This document shows positions 1-9,196 of a stretch of DNA of 64,000 nucleotides, one piece after another (the stretch's first letter is position 1; each line of letters starts with the position of its first letter). The stretch is taken from assembly GCF_004345565.1 (NCBI RefSeq), contig NZ_SLWA01000005.1, positions 359,462-423,461 on the forward strand. The letters run 5' to 3'. The DNA is from Flavobacterium circumlabens (GTDB lineage Bacteria; Bacteroidota; Bacteroidia; Flavobacteriales; Flavobacteriaceae). The translations under genes and the position numbers were made by a program. The notes beneath the pieces are model-generated. The model was not told where the DNA came from. It made no database searches and saw nothing but the letters and a program-made list of their open reading frames with translations.

Positions 1-890
1 CTCGTTTTCAAAGCTGGACCGTTTCTGGTGCCTCAGAGGAAGGAAAAAACCAAATCGTTTTTAGTCCGAGAGCTCAATTTGCTATAAAACCGGATTGGGA
101 TATGGATATGGTTTTCAGACTTTCGGGAGGATTGTACCATCAGCCGCCTTTTTACAGGGAGCTTCGTGATTTGAATGGGGTGGTGAATCCGAACGTGAAA
201 GCGCAGGAATCCGTACATATTGTTTTAAGTAATGATTACAGCTTCAAAATGTGGGATCGTCCTTTTAAATGGGTGACGGAGATTTATTATAAATCACTGA
301 CAGATGTAAATACATACTCAATAGACAATGTTCGTATCCGTTATGTGGCCAACAATAATGCAAAAGCTTATGCGCAAGGTCTTGATTTCAGGCTGAATGG
401 AGAATTTGTGCCGGGGACAGAATCCTGGATAAGTTTCGGATATCTGAAAACCGAAGAAAACTACGAGGATAAAGGTTATATTGCACGACCAACAGATCAG
501 CGTTTGAAATTTGCCATGTTGTTTCAGGATTATATGCCCAATATTCCAAGTGTTAAAATGTATCTGAATTTGGTGTACAATACAGGTTTGCCGGGCGGTG
601 CTCCTTCGTATTCGGATCCTTACCTGTATCAAAACAGACTGAATGATTACCGAAGAGCAGATATTGGTTTTGCTAAAGTTTTTGTAGACAGCAGTACTAA
701 AAGTGCCAAGACAAATTGGTTGAAAAACTTTAAGGAACTGTCTGTTGGTGTGGAGATTTTTAATGTGTTTAACAATCAAAATGCGATAACCAATACATGG
801 GTAAGGGATATTTATTCTAAAAACCAATACGCAATCCCGAATTATATGACTTCAAGAGTTTTTAATATTAAGCTGAATGCGAGGTTGTAA
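1..890 (+). CDS. TonB-dependent receptor, C-terminal part (partial at window start)
   Basis: The reading frame is open from the first bases of the window, so this is the 3' end of a longer gene. The visible part of about 296 residues consists of alternating amphipathic strands with aromatic girdle residues, typical of the last strands of a TonB-dependent outer-membrane beta-barrel. The stretch with RPTDQR and NTGLPGGAPS is the kind seen in Bacteroidetes receptors with a carboxypeptidase-like N-terminal domain, and the protein ends in a short hydrophobic strand (NIKLNARL). The substrate cannot be read from this fragment. The lipoprotein gene 110 bp downstream on the same strand may be a partner. 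The family assignment is fairly sure; the role is inferred. Confidence 0.8.
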   Translation, partial: RFQSWTVSGASEEGKNQIVFSPRAQFAIKPDWDMDMVFRLSGGLYHQPPFYRELRDLNGVVNPNVKAQESVHIVLSNDYSFKMWDRPFKWVTEIYYKSLTDVNTYSIDNVRIRYVANNNAKAYAQGLDFRLNGEFVPGTESWISFGYLKTEENYEDKGYIARPTDQRLKFAMLFQDYMPNIPSVKMYLNLVYNTGLPGGAPSYSDPYLYQNRLNDYRRADIGFAKVFVDSSTKSAKTNWLKNFKELSVGVEIFNVFNNQNAITNTWVRDIYSKNQYAIPNYMTSRVFNIKLNARL

Positions 891-1000
891 TTAAATTGAC
901 AGAAACAGATACTTGTTTTGAGAAATTCCCGTTTTACTAAAATGAAACCGATAATACAATCAAAAATACTATATTTGATATCCCAATATAATTCGAATAG

Positions 1001-1723
1001 ATGAAAAACTCATTAAAATATATAGCCCTGGCAATCATCGGAAGCTTAGTAAGTTGCAAAGATGAAGCTCAAAAACCGAAAGTAATTTATGATGCTGCGA
1101 ATAAAGCAAGAGTTGTAAATAAAACGGATTCAACCCAGATTGAAGTCGCTGATTTGCCGATTCAGATGGAAGGAACGGATTATTTAATTCATCCGGTTGG
1201 TGATTTGAGGGTATTTGAAAAAGGAACAAAAGCCCGTTACGGATCTTCAAGTGTAAACGATGTGAGTTTTACGATTTCAAATTTAGGGGAATATGAAATT
1301 ACAGGCTATTTGCAGAATCTGAAATTTCAAAAAACAGATTCTGATTCCATTCGGTCTTTGACAGATAAACCGGCTTTGATCTTAACCGCTACTTATTTAA
1401 AAACAGTGGCTGACAGAACTAAGAATCAAATTATGGTCTATACTCTCGCAGATTCCGATACGAATAAAGATGGCAAAATTGATTCCGGCGATATAAAAAC
1501 ATTATACCTGAGCAATATTAGCGGAGAAAATTTTACTAAAGTTTCTGAAGACTTTCAGGAATTGGTAGATTGGAATTTAATTGATTCCAAAGGCCGTTTG
1601 TATTTCAGAACAATTGAAGATACCAATCAAAATGGTCAGTTTGATAAAAATGATGTTTTGCATTACAGCTATATTGATTTGGCTGCTAAAAAATGGGAAG
1701 TTAAAAGTTATAAACCGATATAA
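1001..1723 (+). CDS. Lipoprotein with two EF-hand/dockerin-like calcium loops
   Basis: 240 residues. The N-terminus is a signal peptide ending in the lipobox LVSC (Cys19), so a membrane-anchored lipoprotein is expected. Two acidic loops, DTNKDGKID near residue 155 and DTNQNGQFD near residue 208, have the D-x-N/D-x-D/N-G spacing of EF-hand or dockerin calcium-binding loops. No known enzyme domain is recognised. It lies just after a TonB-dependent receptor on the same strand, so it may be a surface partner of that receptor, but this is only neighbourhood inference. A hairpin terminator follows. Confidence 0.6.
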   Translation: MKNSLKYIALAIIGSLVSCKDEAQKPKVIYDAANKARVVNKTDSTQIEVADLPIQMEGTDYLIHPVGDLRVFEKGTKARYGSSSVNDVSFTISNLGEYEITGYLQNLKFQKTDSDSIRSLTDKPALILTATYLKTVADRTKNQIMVYTLADSDTNKDGKIDSGDIKTLYLSNISGENFTKVSEDFQELVDWNLIDSKGRLYFRTIEDTNQNGQFDKNDVLHYSYIDLAAKKWEVKSYKPI

Positions 1724-1770
1724 AGTTTTTAAGGTTCTAAGATCCTAAGATTTTTTAAATCTTTGTACAT

Positions 1771-1808
1771 AAAAGCCAGTTGAAAATTATTTTTAACTGG
1801 CTTTTGTT
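1771..1808 (+). terminator. Rho-independent terminator after the EF-loop lipoprotein
   Basis: Perfect 11-bp arms (AAAAGCCAGTT / AACTGGCTTTT) flank an A/T loop and end in a short T run. It lies 48 bp after the stop codon, and the A-flanked arms could also act on the opposite strand, where the DUF2971 gene ends. Confidence 0.75.
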
Positions 1809-1899
1809 ATTTAAAATTGAAAATAATTTTATGCTTTTTTTTAAAAAAAAACTCAGCACCTTAGCATCTCAGTTCCTTAGCAACTTTTTAAAAAAAAAC

Positions 1900-2601
1900 C
1901 TAAATCAAAATATCACTTTCCAAATCTGATTTTTCTATTTCAATTCCAAAACCCAGACGTTCTACCAGTTCAATCACGAGCTTTTTATACCAGTTTTCTG
2001 ACTTTGGATGAATGTATATTTTTTCAATTAACTGATTGATATTAACATTGATTTTTAAACCGTCATTCAGTTTTATATTACTTTTTGAAGTGTCCGTGAT
2101 GATACGGACTTCGCGCTCGTACTGAAAGCTTTTTCTTTTAAACAAAAACGGAAAGAACAAGTCGTCAAACGGAATGTATTCTTTTTTGTAGTCGATATAA
2201 TTTACTTCTCCAATATACTGATCAAAATTATTCTCGGGATTTAAGGCACTTTGCAGTCTGCCAATGGTAGACTGAATGGCTAAACCTTCACTGTTTTGAG
2301 TAAATATCTGCCACATGGCAAACGATTCGTATTCGTTGATATGCCAGCTGCTTATCGCTACTTTTTCGCGGTGTGTTTTGTAATAATTTAAGAAGTCAGG
2401 ATTGTCGACTGCCAGTTTTTTGATCTCTTCAAAGGTAGGCTCGCTAAAAGTTCCTTCGTACTGATCTTCAAATTTGTCAGAACGGGACATGAACAACTTT
2501 TTAGAAAGCAGCAAATCCAGAAACTTAGATAAGTCTAAGTATTTCCAAACAATGGTATCCGGATCTTCAGGCAGCTTTATGTTTGGATTGTTGAGATACA
2601 T
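1900..2601 (-). CDS. DUF2971 family protein
   Basis: 233 residues with no signal peptide or membrane segment. The N-terminal motif (VWKYL, then LFMSRSDKFEDQYEG around residues 36-50) and the later AMWQIF and EREVRII blocks match the DUF2971 family, a set of uncharacterised cytoplasmic proteins often found in accessory or defence-related regions of bacterial genomes. Biochemical activity is unknown. It is separated from the ABC exporter upstream by a strong terminator hairpin, so it is probably transcribed on its own. Confidence 0.7.
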   Translation of the reverse strand: MYLNNPNIKLPEDPDTIVWKYLDLSKFLDLLLSKKLFMSRSDKFEDQYEGTFSEPTFEEIKKLAVDNPDFLNYYKTHREKVAISSWHINEYESFAMWQIFTQNSEGLAIQSTIGRLQSALNPENNFDQYIGEVNYIDYKKEYIPFDDLFFPFLFKRKSFQYEREVRIITDTSKSNIKLNDGLKINVNINQLIEKIYIHPKSENWYKKLVIELVERLGFGIEIEKSDLESDILI

Positions 2602-2635
2602 GATTGTAGATTTATAGATTTACTAAAAAAAATCT

Positions 2636-2693
2636 GCCACAGCTTACACAGATTAGAATGATTTACATCAGTGTTAATCTTATAAGCTGTGGC
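2636..2693 (-). terminator. Long-stem terminator for the ABC exporter operon
   Basis: Perfect 11-bp outer arms (GCCACAGCTTA / TAAGCTGTGGC) enclose an inner complementary pair (AGATTA / TAATCT). On the minus strand the stem is followed by a run of eight T. It sits directly after the stop codon of the ABC transporter gene. Confidence 0.75.
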
Positions 2694-2702
2694 AAAAAAT
2701 CT

Positions 2703-4532
2703 TTAAGATTCAAAAGATTGCATCGTTACCAGTTTATTGTAAGTTCCGTTATGTGCAATTAATTCATCATGCGTTCCTTGTTCTACGATTTTTCCTTTTT
2801 GCATGACCACGATCACATCTGCTTTTTGAATAGTAGAAAGGCGGTGTGCAATTACAATCGAAGTTCGGTTTTGCATCATGTTTTCAAGTGCCACCTGTAC
2901 AAATTTTTCGCTTTCCGTATCCAATGCTGATGTCGCTTCATCCAAAATCATAATCGGAGGATTTTTCAATACCGCACGGGCAATCGATAGACGTTGTTTT
3001 TGGCCTCCGGAAAGTTTGTTTCCACTGTCTCCGATATTGGTGTAGATTCCCAAAGGAAGGTCTTTTACAAACTCATATGCATTAGCGATTTTTAGCGCTT
3101 CGATAATTTCATCATCAGTGGCGTCTAATTTTCCTAATGAGATGTTCGCTTTTATCGTATCATTAAATAAGATGCTGTCCTGAGTTACCAATCCCATCAA
3201 GCTTCGAAGCGACTGTAAATTCATGTCTTTGATGTTGATTCCGTCAATAGAAATCGATCCGTCATTTACATCATAAAAGCGGGTTAATAAATTGGCAATG
3301 GTACTTTTTCCACTTCCGGATTGTCCTACCAGGGCTACAGTTTGTCCTTTTTTAATCTGAAGGGAAAAATCTTTTAATACCGTTTCGTCTTCATATTTAA
3401 AGTTAATATTCTGAACCGTTATATTGTTGTCAAAGGTTGTTTTTTCGACAGCATCAACTTTGCTTGTAATGGGGTTGTCCTGGTCTAAAATTTCCAGTAC
3501 GCGTTCTGCAGCGGCATTTCCTCTTTTTACACCGTATGAAGCTTTAGAAATCGCTTTTGCAGGGGTTAGGATGTTATATGCCAGTCCCATGTATGCTATA
3601 AAGGAGGCACTTTGTAATGTTTTGTCAATCAAAACCATTTGCCCTCCATACCAAAGCAGGATAGCGATTACGGTAATTCCCATAAATTCACTTGCGGGAG
3701 AAGCTAAGTTTTGGCGATTACCAATGCTGTTTGATAAACTAAAAAAACGTTCTGTTGAATTTTGAAAAACACTGTTGAAGTAATTTTCAGAATTATATCC
3801 TTTTACTACTTTCAGACCTCCAATAGTTTCTTCTATGGTCGATAAAAAAGTACCTTGTTCCTGTTGTGCTTTGGTGGATTGTTTTTTAAGCTGTTTCCCT
3901 ATTAATGAAATAATATAACCTGAAACCGGAATAAAAATAAAAACAAATAAGGTTAGTTTAGGGCTGATAATCAGCATTGTGGTTATTGTGAAAATAATAG
4001 TTAGAGGCTCTTTTACAATAAGTTCAAGAATGGCTAAAAAGGAGTTTTGTACCTCGTTTACATCAGCTGAAATTCTCGAAATAACGTCTCCTTTTCTTTT
4101 TTCAGAGTAAAAAGCCAAAGGAAGTTCCAGTGTTTTCTTATACATTGCATTTCGCATGTCCCTTAGAACGCCATTTCGTAAAAAAGTAATAAAAAACATG
4201 GCTAAATAATCGGCGAGGTTTTTTAATAAGAAAATCGAAATGATAATAGTAACCATTATAGATAAAACGTAACCGGATTCATGAGTACCTTTTGTTGTTG
4301 TAATGTAATAGCTTAAATAGTCTTCACCGTATTGCTGAATTTTCAGAATGCCGTGATACACTGGTTTTACTGTAATTTGCTTGCTTTTGTCAAATAAAAC
4401 CTGAAGCATCGGGATTAAGGCAACAAACGAAAGTGTGCTGAATAGTGCGTACAAAACATTGAAAAAGATGTTTAGCAATGCGTATTTTTTATATGGATAT
4501 ATAAAAGGAACTATTTTTTTAAAATTACTCAT
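2703..4532 (-). CDS. ABC exporter, MsbA-like fused membrane/ATPase half-transporter
   Basis: 609 residues, the usual length of a half-size type IV exporter. About six hydrophobic segments fill the first 330 residues. The ATPase domain follows with Walker A GQSGSGKST near residue 402, signature LSGGQKQRLSIARA near 512 and Walker B ILDEATSALD near 533, then the switch HRLST. This architecture fits lipid A or multidrug exporters (MsbA family), probably acting as a homodimer in the inner membrane. Its ATG follows the stop codon of the YhcG nuclease gene directly, so the two are translationally linked. MsbA itself is a guess; family membership is secure. Confidence 0.88.
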   Translation of the reverse strand: MSNFKKIVPFIYPYKKYALLNIFFNVLYALFSTLSFVALIPMLQVLFDKSKQITVKPVYHGILKIQQYGEDYLSYYITTTKGTHESGYVLSIMVTIIISIFLLKNLADYLAMFFITFLRNGVLRDMRNAMYKKTLELPLAFYSEKRKGDVISRISADVNEVQNSFLAILELIVKEPLTIIFTITTMLIISPKLTLFVFIFIPVSGYIISLIGKQLKKQSTKAQQEQGTFLSTIEETIGGLKVVKGYNSENYFNSVFQNSTERFFSLSNSIGNRQNLASPASEFMGITVIAILLWYGGQMVLIDKTLQSASFIAYMGLAYNILTPAKAISKASYGVKRGNAAAERVLEILDQDNPITSKVDAVEKTTFDNNITVQNINFKYEDETVLKDFSLQIKKGQTVALVGQSGSGKSTIANLLTRFYDVNDGSISIDGINIKDMNLQSLRSLMGLVTQDSILFNDTIKANISLGKLDATDDEIIEALKIANAYEFVKDLPLGIYTNIGDSGNKLSGGQKQRLSIARAVLKNPPIMILDEATSALDTESEKFVQVALENMMQNRTSIVIAHRLSTIQKADVIVVMQKGKIVEQGTHDELIAHNGTYNKLVTMQSFES

Positions 4533-5570
4533 TTATTTATAAATATTGTTTTGTGCTATAGCAATGGCTTTTTCCAGTTTTTCTAGCAATAATTTTTTTT
4601 CTGGTAATTGGGTTAAATAAGCAGAGACTTTGATCTGTTCGTCATTGTCAAGCATTAAATAATTTATTTGCTCAGGAGATTTTTCACTGCACAAAATTAA
4701 TCCAATTGGTTTATTTTCACCTTCTTTTTGTTCGTTTTTCTCTAACCAACGTAAATAAAGCTCCATTTGGCCTTTGTATCCGGCTTTAAACTTTCCTAAT
4801 TTTAAGTCAATAGCAACCAATCTTCTAAGGCCGCGATGATAAAAAAGTAAATCGATGTAAAAATCTTCGTCATCAATTGTAATTCTTTTTTGACGCGCAA
4901 GAAAAGCAAATTCGCTACCTATTTCAGTAATGAAATTTTGTAATTGGGCTAAAATAGAGCTTTCCAGATCCTTCTCAGAATAACTGTCATGAAGACCTAA
5001 GAAATCTAAAAAATAAGGATCCCGAAAAATTAAATCAGGACTAATTTGTTTTTCGGTTTTTAATAACTCGAGATCATTAATTATGGTTTCTTCGGGCTTT
5101 TTGCTGATCGCAGTTCTTTCAAAAAGCATGCTGTCAATACGTTCTTGTAAAGTTCTTACGCTCCATCTTTCATGGATACTCATTTGAACATAGAATTCAC
5201 GTTTTATATTATTCTCAATATAAATTAAAGTTCTAATATGAGACCAACTCAATTGTGCACACACTGTGTGCACAATTGTAATGTCTGGAATTATAGAGTT
5301 TAATTTGATGAAACTGTGCAGGTTTCTTTTGTTAAAACCGCTTCCGTATCTATTGAATAGATCTTCACTTAAATTTTTTATAAGTTTCTTTCCATAATCA
5401 GCCCGATCATTTTTTAGGATTTCCTCATTGATCGTTTTTCCTATTTTCCAATACAAAAGCGTTAATTCCTGATTTACCGTTTTGGCCACAAAATGTCGGG
5501 TCTGATCTATTAATCCTACAATGGAATTTAATAGTTCAGGATGATCATTTGCTTCCGGTTTATCACTCAT
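4533..5570 (-). CDS. YhcG/DUF1016 family PDDEXK nuclease
   Basis: 345 residues. The N-terminal DUF1016_N region has motifs such as LLYWKIG (residues ~39-45) and LSWSHIR (~112-118). The C-terminal part carries the nuclease-like core, with DEDFYIDLLFYHR (~235-250) followed by VAIDLKLGKFKAGYKGQM, giving the D...(D/E)xK arrangement of the PDDEXK superfamily. These proteins are widespread, patchily distributed and often linked to restriction or other defence modules; the precise role is unknown. The gene sits 6 bp after phosphoglucomutase and abuts the ABC exporter, in what looks like one transcript. It contains a perfect 29-bp DNA palindrome. Confidence 0.85.
   Translation of the reverse strand: MSDKPEANDHPELLNSIVGLIDQTRHFVAKTVNQELTLLYWKIGKTINEEILKNDRADYGKKLIKNLSEDLFNRYGSGFNKRNLHSFIKLNSIIPDITIVHTVCAQLSWSHIRTLIYIENNIKREFYVQMSIHERWSVRTLQERIDSMLFERTAISKKPEETIINDLELLKTEKQISPDLIFRDPYFLDFLGLHDSYSEKDLESSILAQLQNFITEIGSEFAFLARQKRITIDDEDFYIDLLFYHRGLRRLVAIDLKLGKFKAGYKGQMELYLRWLEKNEQKEGENKPIGLILCSEKSPEQINYLMLDNDEQIKVSAYLTQLPEKKLLLEKLEKAIAIAQNNIYK
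5250..5278. repeat. Perfect 29-bp palindrome inside the YhcG nuclease gene
   Basis: Fourteen-base arms (CAATTGTGCACACA and its exact complement) surround one central C. It encodes residues in the region TIVHTVCAQLS of the nuclease. A perfect palindrome of this length in coding DNA is unusual. It could fold in mRNA, serve as a protein-binding site, or simply reflect the encoded residues. Confidence 0.85.
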
Positions 5571-5576
5571 TATTTA

Positions 5577-7307
5577 TTATTTCAATTGCATTCCTGCAAT
5601 GATATTTTGTATTTTTTCGTCTAAGAAACTTTCTGCTGCATCGAAATCATTTACCGATTCTAATTCAGCGTTTACACTGATGTAGAATTTGATTTTTGGC
5701 TCTGTTCCGCTTGGTCTTGCGCAGATTTTAGAACCGTCTTCGGTATAATAAATCAATACATTCGATTTAGGAATATCCATCACCGTTTCTTCACCTGATA
5801 AAAGATTAAGGGCAATCGATGACTGATAATCTTCCACCATAATTACACGCTGGCCACTAATTTCTTTTAATGGATTTTCACGTAAATTAATCATCATCTG
5901 ATTGATTTCTTCCAGACCTTCCATTCCTTTTTTGGTTAAGGATACCAAAAATTCCTTGTAGAAACCATTTTCAACATAAAGCTGTAAAAGTTCTTTGTAA
6001 ACAGAGCTTCCGGCAGCTTTTGCCTGAGCAGCAACTTCACAGATCAATAAGGTAGCGGCAACGGCATCTTTATCCCTTACGGCATCACCAACCATAAAAC
6101 CAAAGCTTTCTTCACCACCTCCAATAAATTGAAGTTCCGGGAAGTCTTTGATCATTTTGGCAATCCATTTAAAACCGGTAAGGCCAACTTTGCATTCTAC
6201 GCCATAGCTTGTGGCTAATTCCATCATCATCGGAGTAGAAACGATTGTAGACCCAACGAATTGTTTTCCATTAATTTTTCCGGCTTTTTTCCATTGTTTC
6301 AATAAGAAAGAAGTCATCAAAACCATGGTCTGATTTCCGTTAAGCAAAATCATTTTGCCTTCATTATTTCGTACTGCAACACCTAAACGGTCACAGTCAG
6401 GATCAGTTCCCACTACAATGTCTGAATTGGTTTTTTCAGCCAGAGCCAAAGCCATTGTCAAGGCTTCCGGTTCTTCCGGGTTTGGAGATTTTACCGTAGG
6501 GAAATTTCCGTCCGGAACAGCTTGTTCGGGAACAATATGTACATTATTATAGCCAGCCTGAGATAAAGTATCGGGAATAGATTTTATAGAAGTTCCGTGC
6601 AAAGAGGTGAAAACAATATGCAGGTTATCTTTTGCTTCAGCAGACGTATTAAAACTCGCATTTTCGATTGATGATTTTACGAATGCCTTGTCAATTTCGG
6701 TATCAATATACTGAATCAGTTTTTCGTTGGCCTGAAATTTAATTTTATCGTAACTCAGGTTTTCGATTGTAGTAATAATTTCACCATCTTGTGGCGGAAC
6801 AATTTGTCCCCCGTCTTCCCAGTACACTTTGTATCCGTTGTATTCCGGCGGATTATGTGAAGCCGTAAGTACGATTCCGCATTGACAGCCTAAATATTTA
6901 AGAGCAAATGACAATTCAGGAGTTGGTCGTAAATCTGAAAATAAATAGACCTGAATTCCGTTTGCAGAGAAAACATCGGCAACAACCTTAGCCAGTGTAT
7001 TACTGTTGTGACGACAATCATAAGCAATCGCTACTTTTAAAGGCTGATTCGGAAAAACCTGATGCATGTAATCCGAAAGACCCTGCGTGTTTTTTCCAAG
7101 TGTATATTTGTTAATACGGTTGTTTCCAACACCCATAACGCCACGCATTCCGCCAGTACCAAATTCCAGGTTTTTATAAAAACTTTCCTCAAGTTCCTTT
7201 GGAGCTGTAGTCATTAATTCTTTAACGGCTGCTTGTGTTTCGGTATCAAATGTAGGCGTCAGCCATTCGTTTACAGCATTCAAAATATTAGGTGCTATAT
7301 TCATCAT
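5577..7307 (-). CDS. Phosphoglucomutase/phosphomannomutase
   Basis: 576 residues, alpha-D-phosphohexomutase superfamily. All four active-site loops are visible: the phosphoserine loop TASHNP near residue 149, the metal loop GTDPDCDRLG near 300, the sugar-binding loop GGEESFGF near 397 and the phosphate-binding RPSGTEPK near 531. It interconverts hexose 1- and 6-phosphates in the cytoplasm, feeding glycogen, nucleotide-sugar and cell-envelope synthesis. The length fits the longer PGM2-like group. It leads a minus-strand cluster with the YhcG nuclease (6-bp gap) and the ABC exporter. The start could be either of two adjacent Met codons. Confidence 0.93.
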   Translation of the reverse strand: MMNIAPNILNAVNEWLTPTFDTETQAAVKELMTTAPKELEESFYKNLEFGTGGMRGVMGVGNNRINKYTLGKNTQGLSDYMHQVFPNQPLKVAIAYDCRHNSNTLAKVVADVFSANGIQVYLFSDLRPTPELSFALKYLGCQCGIVLTASHNPPEYNGYKVYWEDGGQIVPPQDGEIITTIENLSYDKIKFQANEKLIQYIDTEIDKAFVKSSIENASFNTSAEAKDNLHIVFTSLHGTSIKSIPDTLSQAGYNNVHIVPEQAVPDGNFPTVKSPNPEEPEALTMALALAEKTNSDIVVGTDPDCDRLGVAVRNNEGKMILLNGNQTMVLMTSFLLKQWKKAGKINGKQFVGSTIVSTPMMMELATSYGVECKVGLTGFKWIAKMIKDFPELQFIGGGEESFGFMVGDAVRDKDAVAATLLICEVAAQAKAAGSSVYKELLQLYVENGFYKEFLVSLTKKGMEGLEEINQMMINLRENPLKEISGQRVIMVEDYQSSIALNLLSGEETVMDIPKSNVLIYYTEDGSKICARPSGTEPKIKFYISVNAELESVNDFDAAESFLDEKIQNIIAGMQLK

Positions 7308-7337
7308 TCGTGTATTTTTATATTTAATAATAAATTT

Positions 7338-7424
7338 CAGGAGCTATTTCCTGCTATCATTCCAATCTTTTTTATTGTAGAAAAAACAATAAAAAAGGAT
7401 TTTCCCTTCTATCAGGGCTAGGGC
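7338..7424. repeat. Interspersed palindromic element, copy 1
   Basis: It lies between the glycosyltransferase stop and the phosphoglucomutase start. The left end reads GGAGCTATTTCCTGCT, a central hairpin pairs CTTTTTTATTG with CAATAAAAAAG, and the right end reads ATCAGGGCTAGGG. It shares its plan (GGAGCT...CTTTT hairpin...ATCAGGGCT) with the element at 37565-37644. Confidence 0.6.
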
Positions 7425-7430
7425 TTTACG

Positions 7431-8387
7431 TTAAAAGTTAACCTCTCGGGCAACTTTATAACGTGCTTCGTTACTTTTTGTTCTCAGGATAATTTCACCA
7501 AGAAAACCTGCCAAAAATAATTGAGTGCCCAGAATCATTGTCGTTAAGGCAATAAAAAACCACGGATTATTAGTCACGAGGTTATATTGCATTCCGTTAT
7601 ACATATGGTATAATTTAGAAATTCCAATATACCCGGCCAGGAAAAAACCAATAATAAACATCAGTGAACCCATTGCTCCAAATAGGTGCATCGGTCTTTT
7701 TCCGAATCGGGATAAAAACCAGATGGTAATCAAATCCAGAAAACCGTTTATAAACCGTTCCATTCCAAATTTTGTCTCTCCGTATTTACGGGCCTGGTGG
7801 ATGACAATTTTTTCACCAATTTTATTAAAACCGGCATTTTTTGCCAAAACCGGAATGTAGCGGTGCATTTCGCCCGAAACTTCTATGTTTTTTACAACGG
7901 TATTTTTGTATGCTTTCAATCCGCAGTTGAAATCATTCAGTTCAACACCGGAAGTTTTTCTTGCTGCCCAGTTAAATAACTTGGAAGGAAGATTTTTAGC
8001 TACAACAGAATCATAACGCTTCTTTTTCCAGCCTGAAACCAGGTCGAATTTTTCGGCTGTAATCATTTCATATAAACCCGGAATCTCATCAGGACTGTCC
8101 TGTAGATCCGCATCCATAGTAATAATCACATCCCCTTTTGCTTTTGCAAAACCAGCGTGTAAAGCTTGTGATTTTCCAAAATTTTTCATGAAACGAATTC
8201 CCTTTACATTTGGGTTTTCATTCGAAAAATTTTCAATAATATTCCAAGAATCATCCGTACTTCCATCATCTACAAAAATGATTTCATAAGAGTAATTGTT
8301 AGATTGCATCACTTTAATAATCCAGGAGTAGAGTTCTTGTAGTGATTCCTCTTCATTAAGAAGCGGTATAAGTATAGATAAATTCAT
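7431..8387 (-). CDS. Family 2 glycosyltransferase, polyprenyl-phosphate (DPM1/ArnC) type
   Basis: 318 residues. A GT-A fold starts at residue 1 with LSILIPLLNEEESL; FVDDGSTDDSW (~39-49) and DADLQDSPDEIP (~92-103) are nucleotide-sugar and metal-binding motifs. Two C-terminal membrane helices (~230-255 and ~275-300) resemble bactoprenol-phosphate glucosyl/arabinosyl or dolichol-phosphate mannose synthase relatives. It probably transfers a sugar to undecaprenyl phosphate at the inner membrane for envelope glycan work. The DUF4199 gene upstream ends 7 bp before it, suggesting one transcript. The sugar is not predictable. Confidence 0.88.
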   Translation of the reverse strand: MNLSILIPLLNEEESLQELYSWIIKVMQSNNYSYEIIFVDDGSTDDSWNIIENFSNENPNVKGIRFMKNFGKSQALHAGFAKAKGDVIITMDADLQDSPDEIPGLYEMITAEKFDLVSGWKKKRYDSVVAKNLPSKLFNWAARKTSGVELNDFNCGLKAYKNTVVKNIEVSGEMHRYIPVLAKNAGFNKIGEKIVIHQARKYGETKFGMERFINGFLDLITIWFLSRFGKRPMHLFGAMGSLMFIIGFFLAGYIGISKLYHMYNGMQYNLVTNNPWFFIALTTMILGTQLFLAGFLGEIILRTKSNEARYKVAREVNF

Positions 8388-8394
8388 TTATTTT

Positions 8395-8925
8395 TTATTC
8401 TTGTGTATTTTTGCTTTTAAAAAATGCTGCGAAAATCAATCCGAAAATGGAGCTGATCACTATCGCGAAAACAGATCCTTTTAGTAATTCTATAGTAGAA
8501 TAAGGATTGCTTAATTTCATCTTGGCAATAGTTTCATTAATAGCAGATGCCGGTGTTCCGAATTTTTGCATCATTCCCACGGTGTATTTGATCATTAATT
8601 CACTTAAAGTGTCTTTTGCAGCCGGATCAATAACATTAAAAAGGATAATATTAAAAAAAGTAGAAATCAGTATTCCAATTACAGCAGCAATGAAATAAGT
8701 GGTAAAGGCTTCTTTAAAAGGAAAAACACCCTTTAATTCTCTCTTTGTTTTAGAAAGTAAAATGATAGAAAGCGTAAGGCTTATGGCAATCCCTAAAAGT
8801 CCCATCCACCATGAAGTGAATAAATTTAAATCAATAGCATATATAGTAGCAGTAACTAATGCTGATGCAATTCCGATCATTACACCATAAGTAATCCCAT
8901 TTTTTTTTATAACTTCATTAATCAT
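8395..8925 (-). CDS. DUF4199 family integral membrane protein
   Basis: About 176 residues from the chosen ATG (MINEVIKKNG). An upstream in-frame start would add 13 residues, but the family begins close to its first membrane helix. Four hydrophobic segments (about residues 11-30, 36-53, 72-95 and 145-170) and the basic KTKRELKGVFPFKEAF segment fit DUF4199, a Bacteroidetes-specific membrane family of unknown function. It is commonly placed before a family 2 glycosyltransferase, as here, which hints at a linked envelope role. Confidence 0.8.
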   Translation of the reverse strand: MINEVIKKNGITYGVMIGIASALVTATIYAIDLNLFTSWWMGLLGIAISLTLSIILLSKTKRELKGVFPFKEAFTTYFIAAVIGILISTFFNIILFNVIDPAAKDTLSELMIKYTVGMMQKFGTPASAINETIAKMKLSNPYSTIELLKGSVFAIVISSIFGLIFAAFFKSKNTQE

Positions 8926-9050
8926 ATTTCTATATGTTTTAAAATTAATCCACAAATATAGCAATTACCATATATACAAAAGCAAAAGTCAGATATATAT
9001 TAGAAATATTGACACAAATGAAGTCCTTATTAAAAATATTGACTAAAACA

Positions 9051-9080
9051 TTTGTTTATTAAAAAATAAATGTAAATTTG
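9051..9080 (+). promoter_or_regulatory. Bacteroidetes-type promoter of rpmE2
   Basis: TTTG at 9051-9054 and TAAATTTG at 9073-9080 with an 18-bp spacer match the -33 TTTG / -7 TAnnTTTG consensus of the Bacteroidetes primary sigma factor. The predicted leader of about 110 nt is long for a ribosomal gene and might hold autoregulation. Confidence 0.75.
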
Positions 9081-9196
9081 CACACTCAAAAATAATTAAA
9101 TTTTTAAACAAAAAAGAGTATTGTTTGTTTACACCTTTTTCTAACCATGAAAAAGCTTCAAAACGAAAATCCTCTAAACAATAAATAAAAGAAAAG

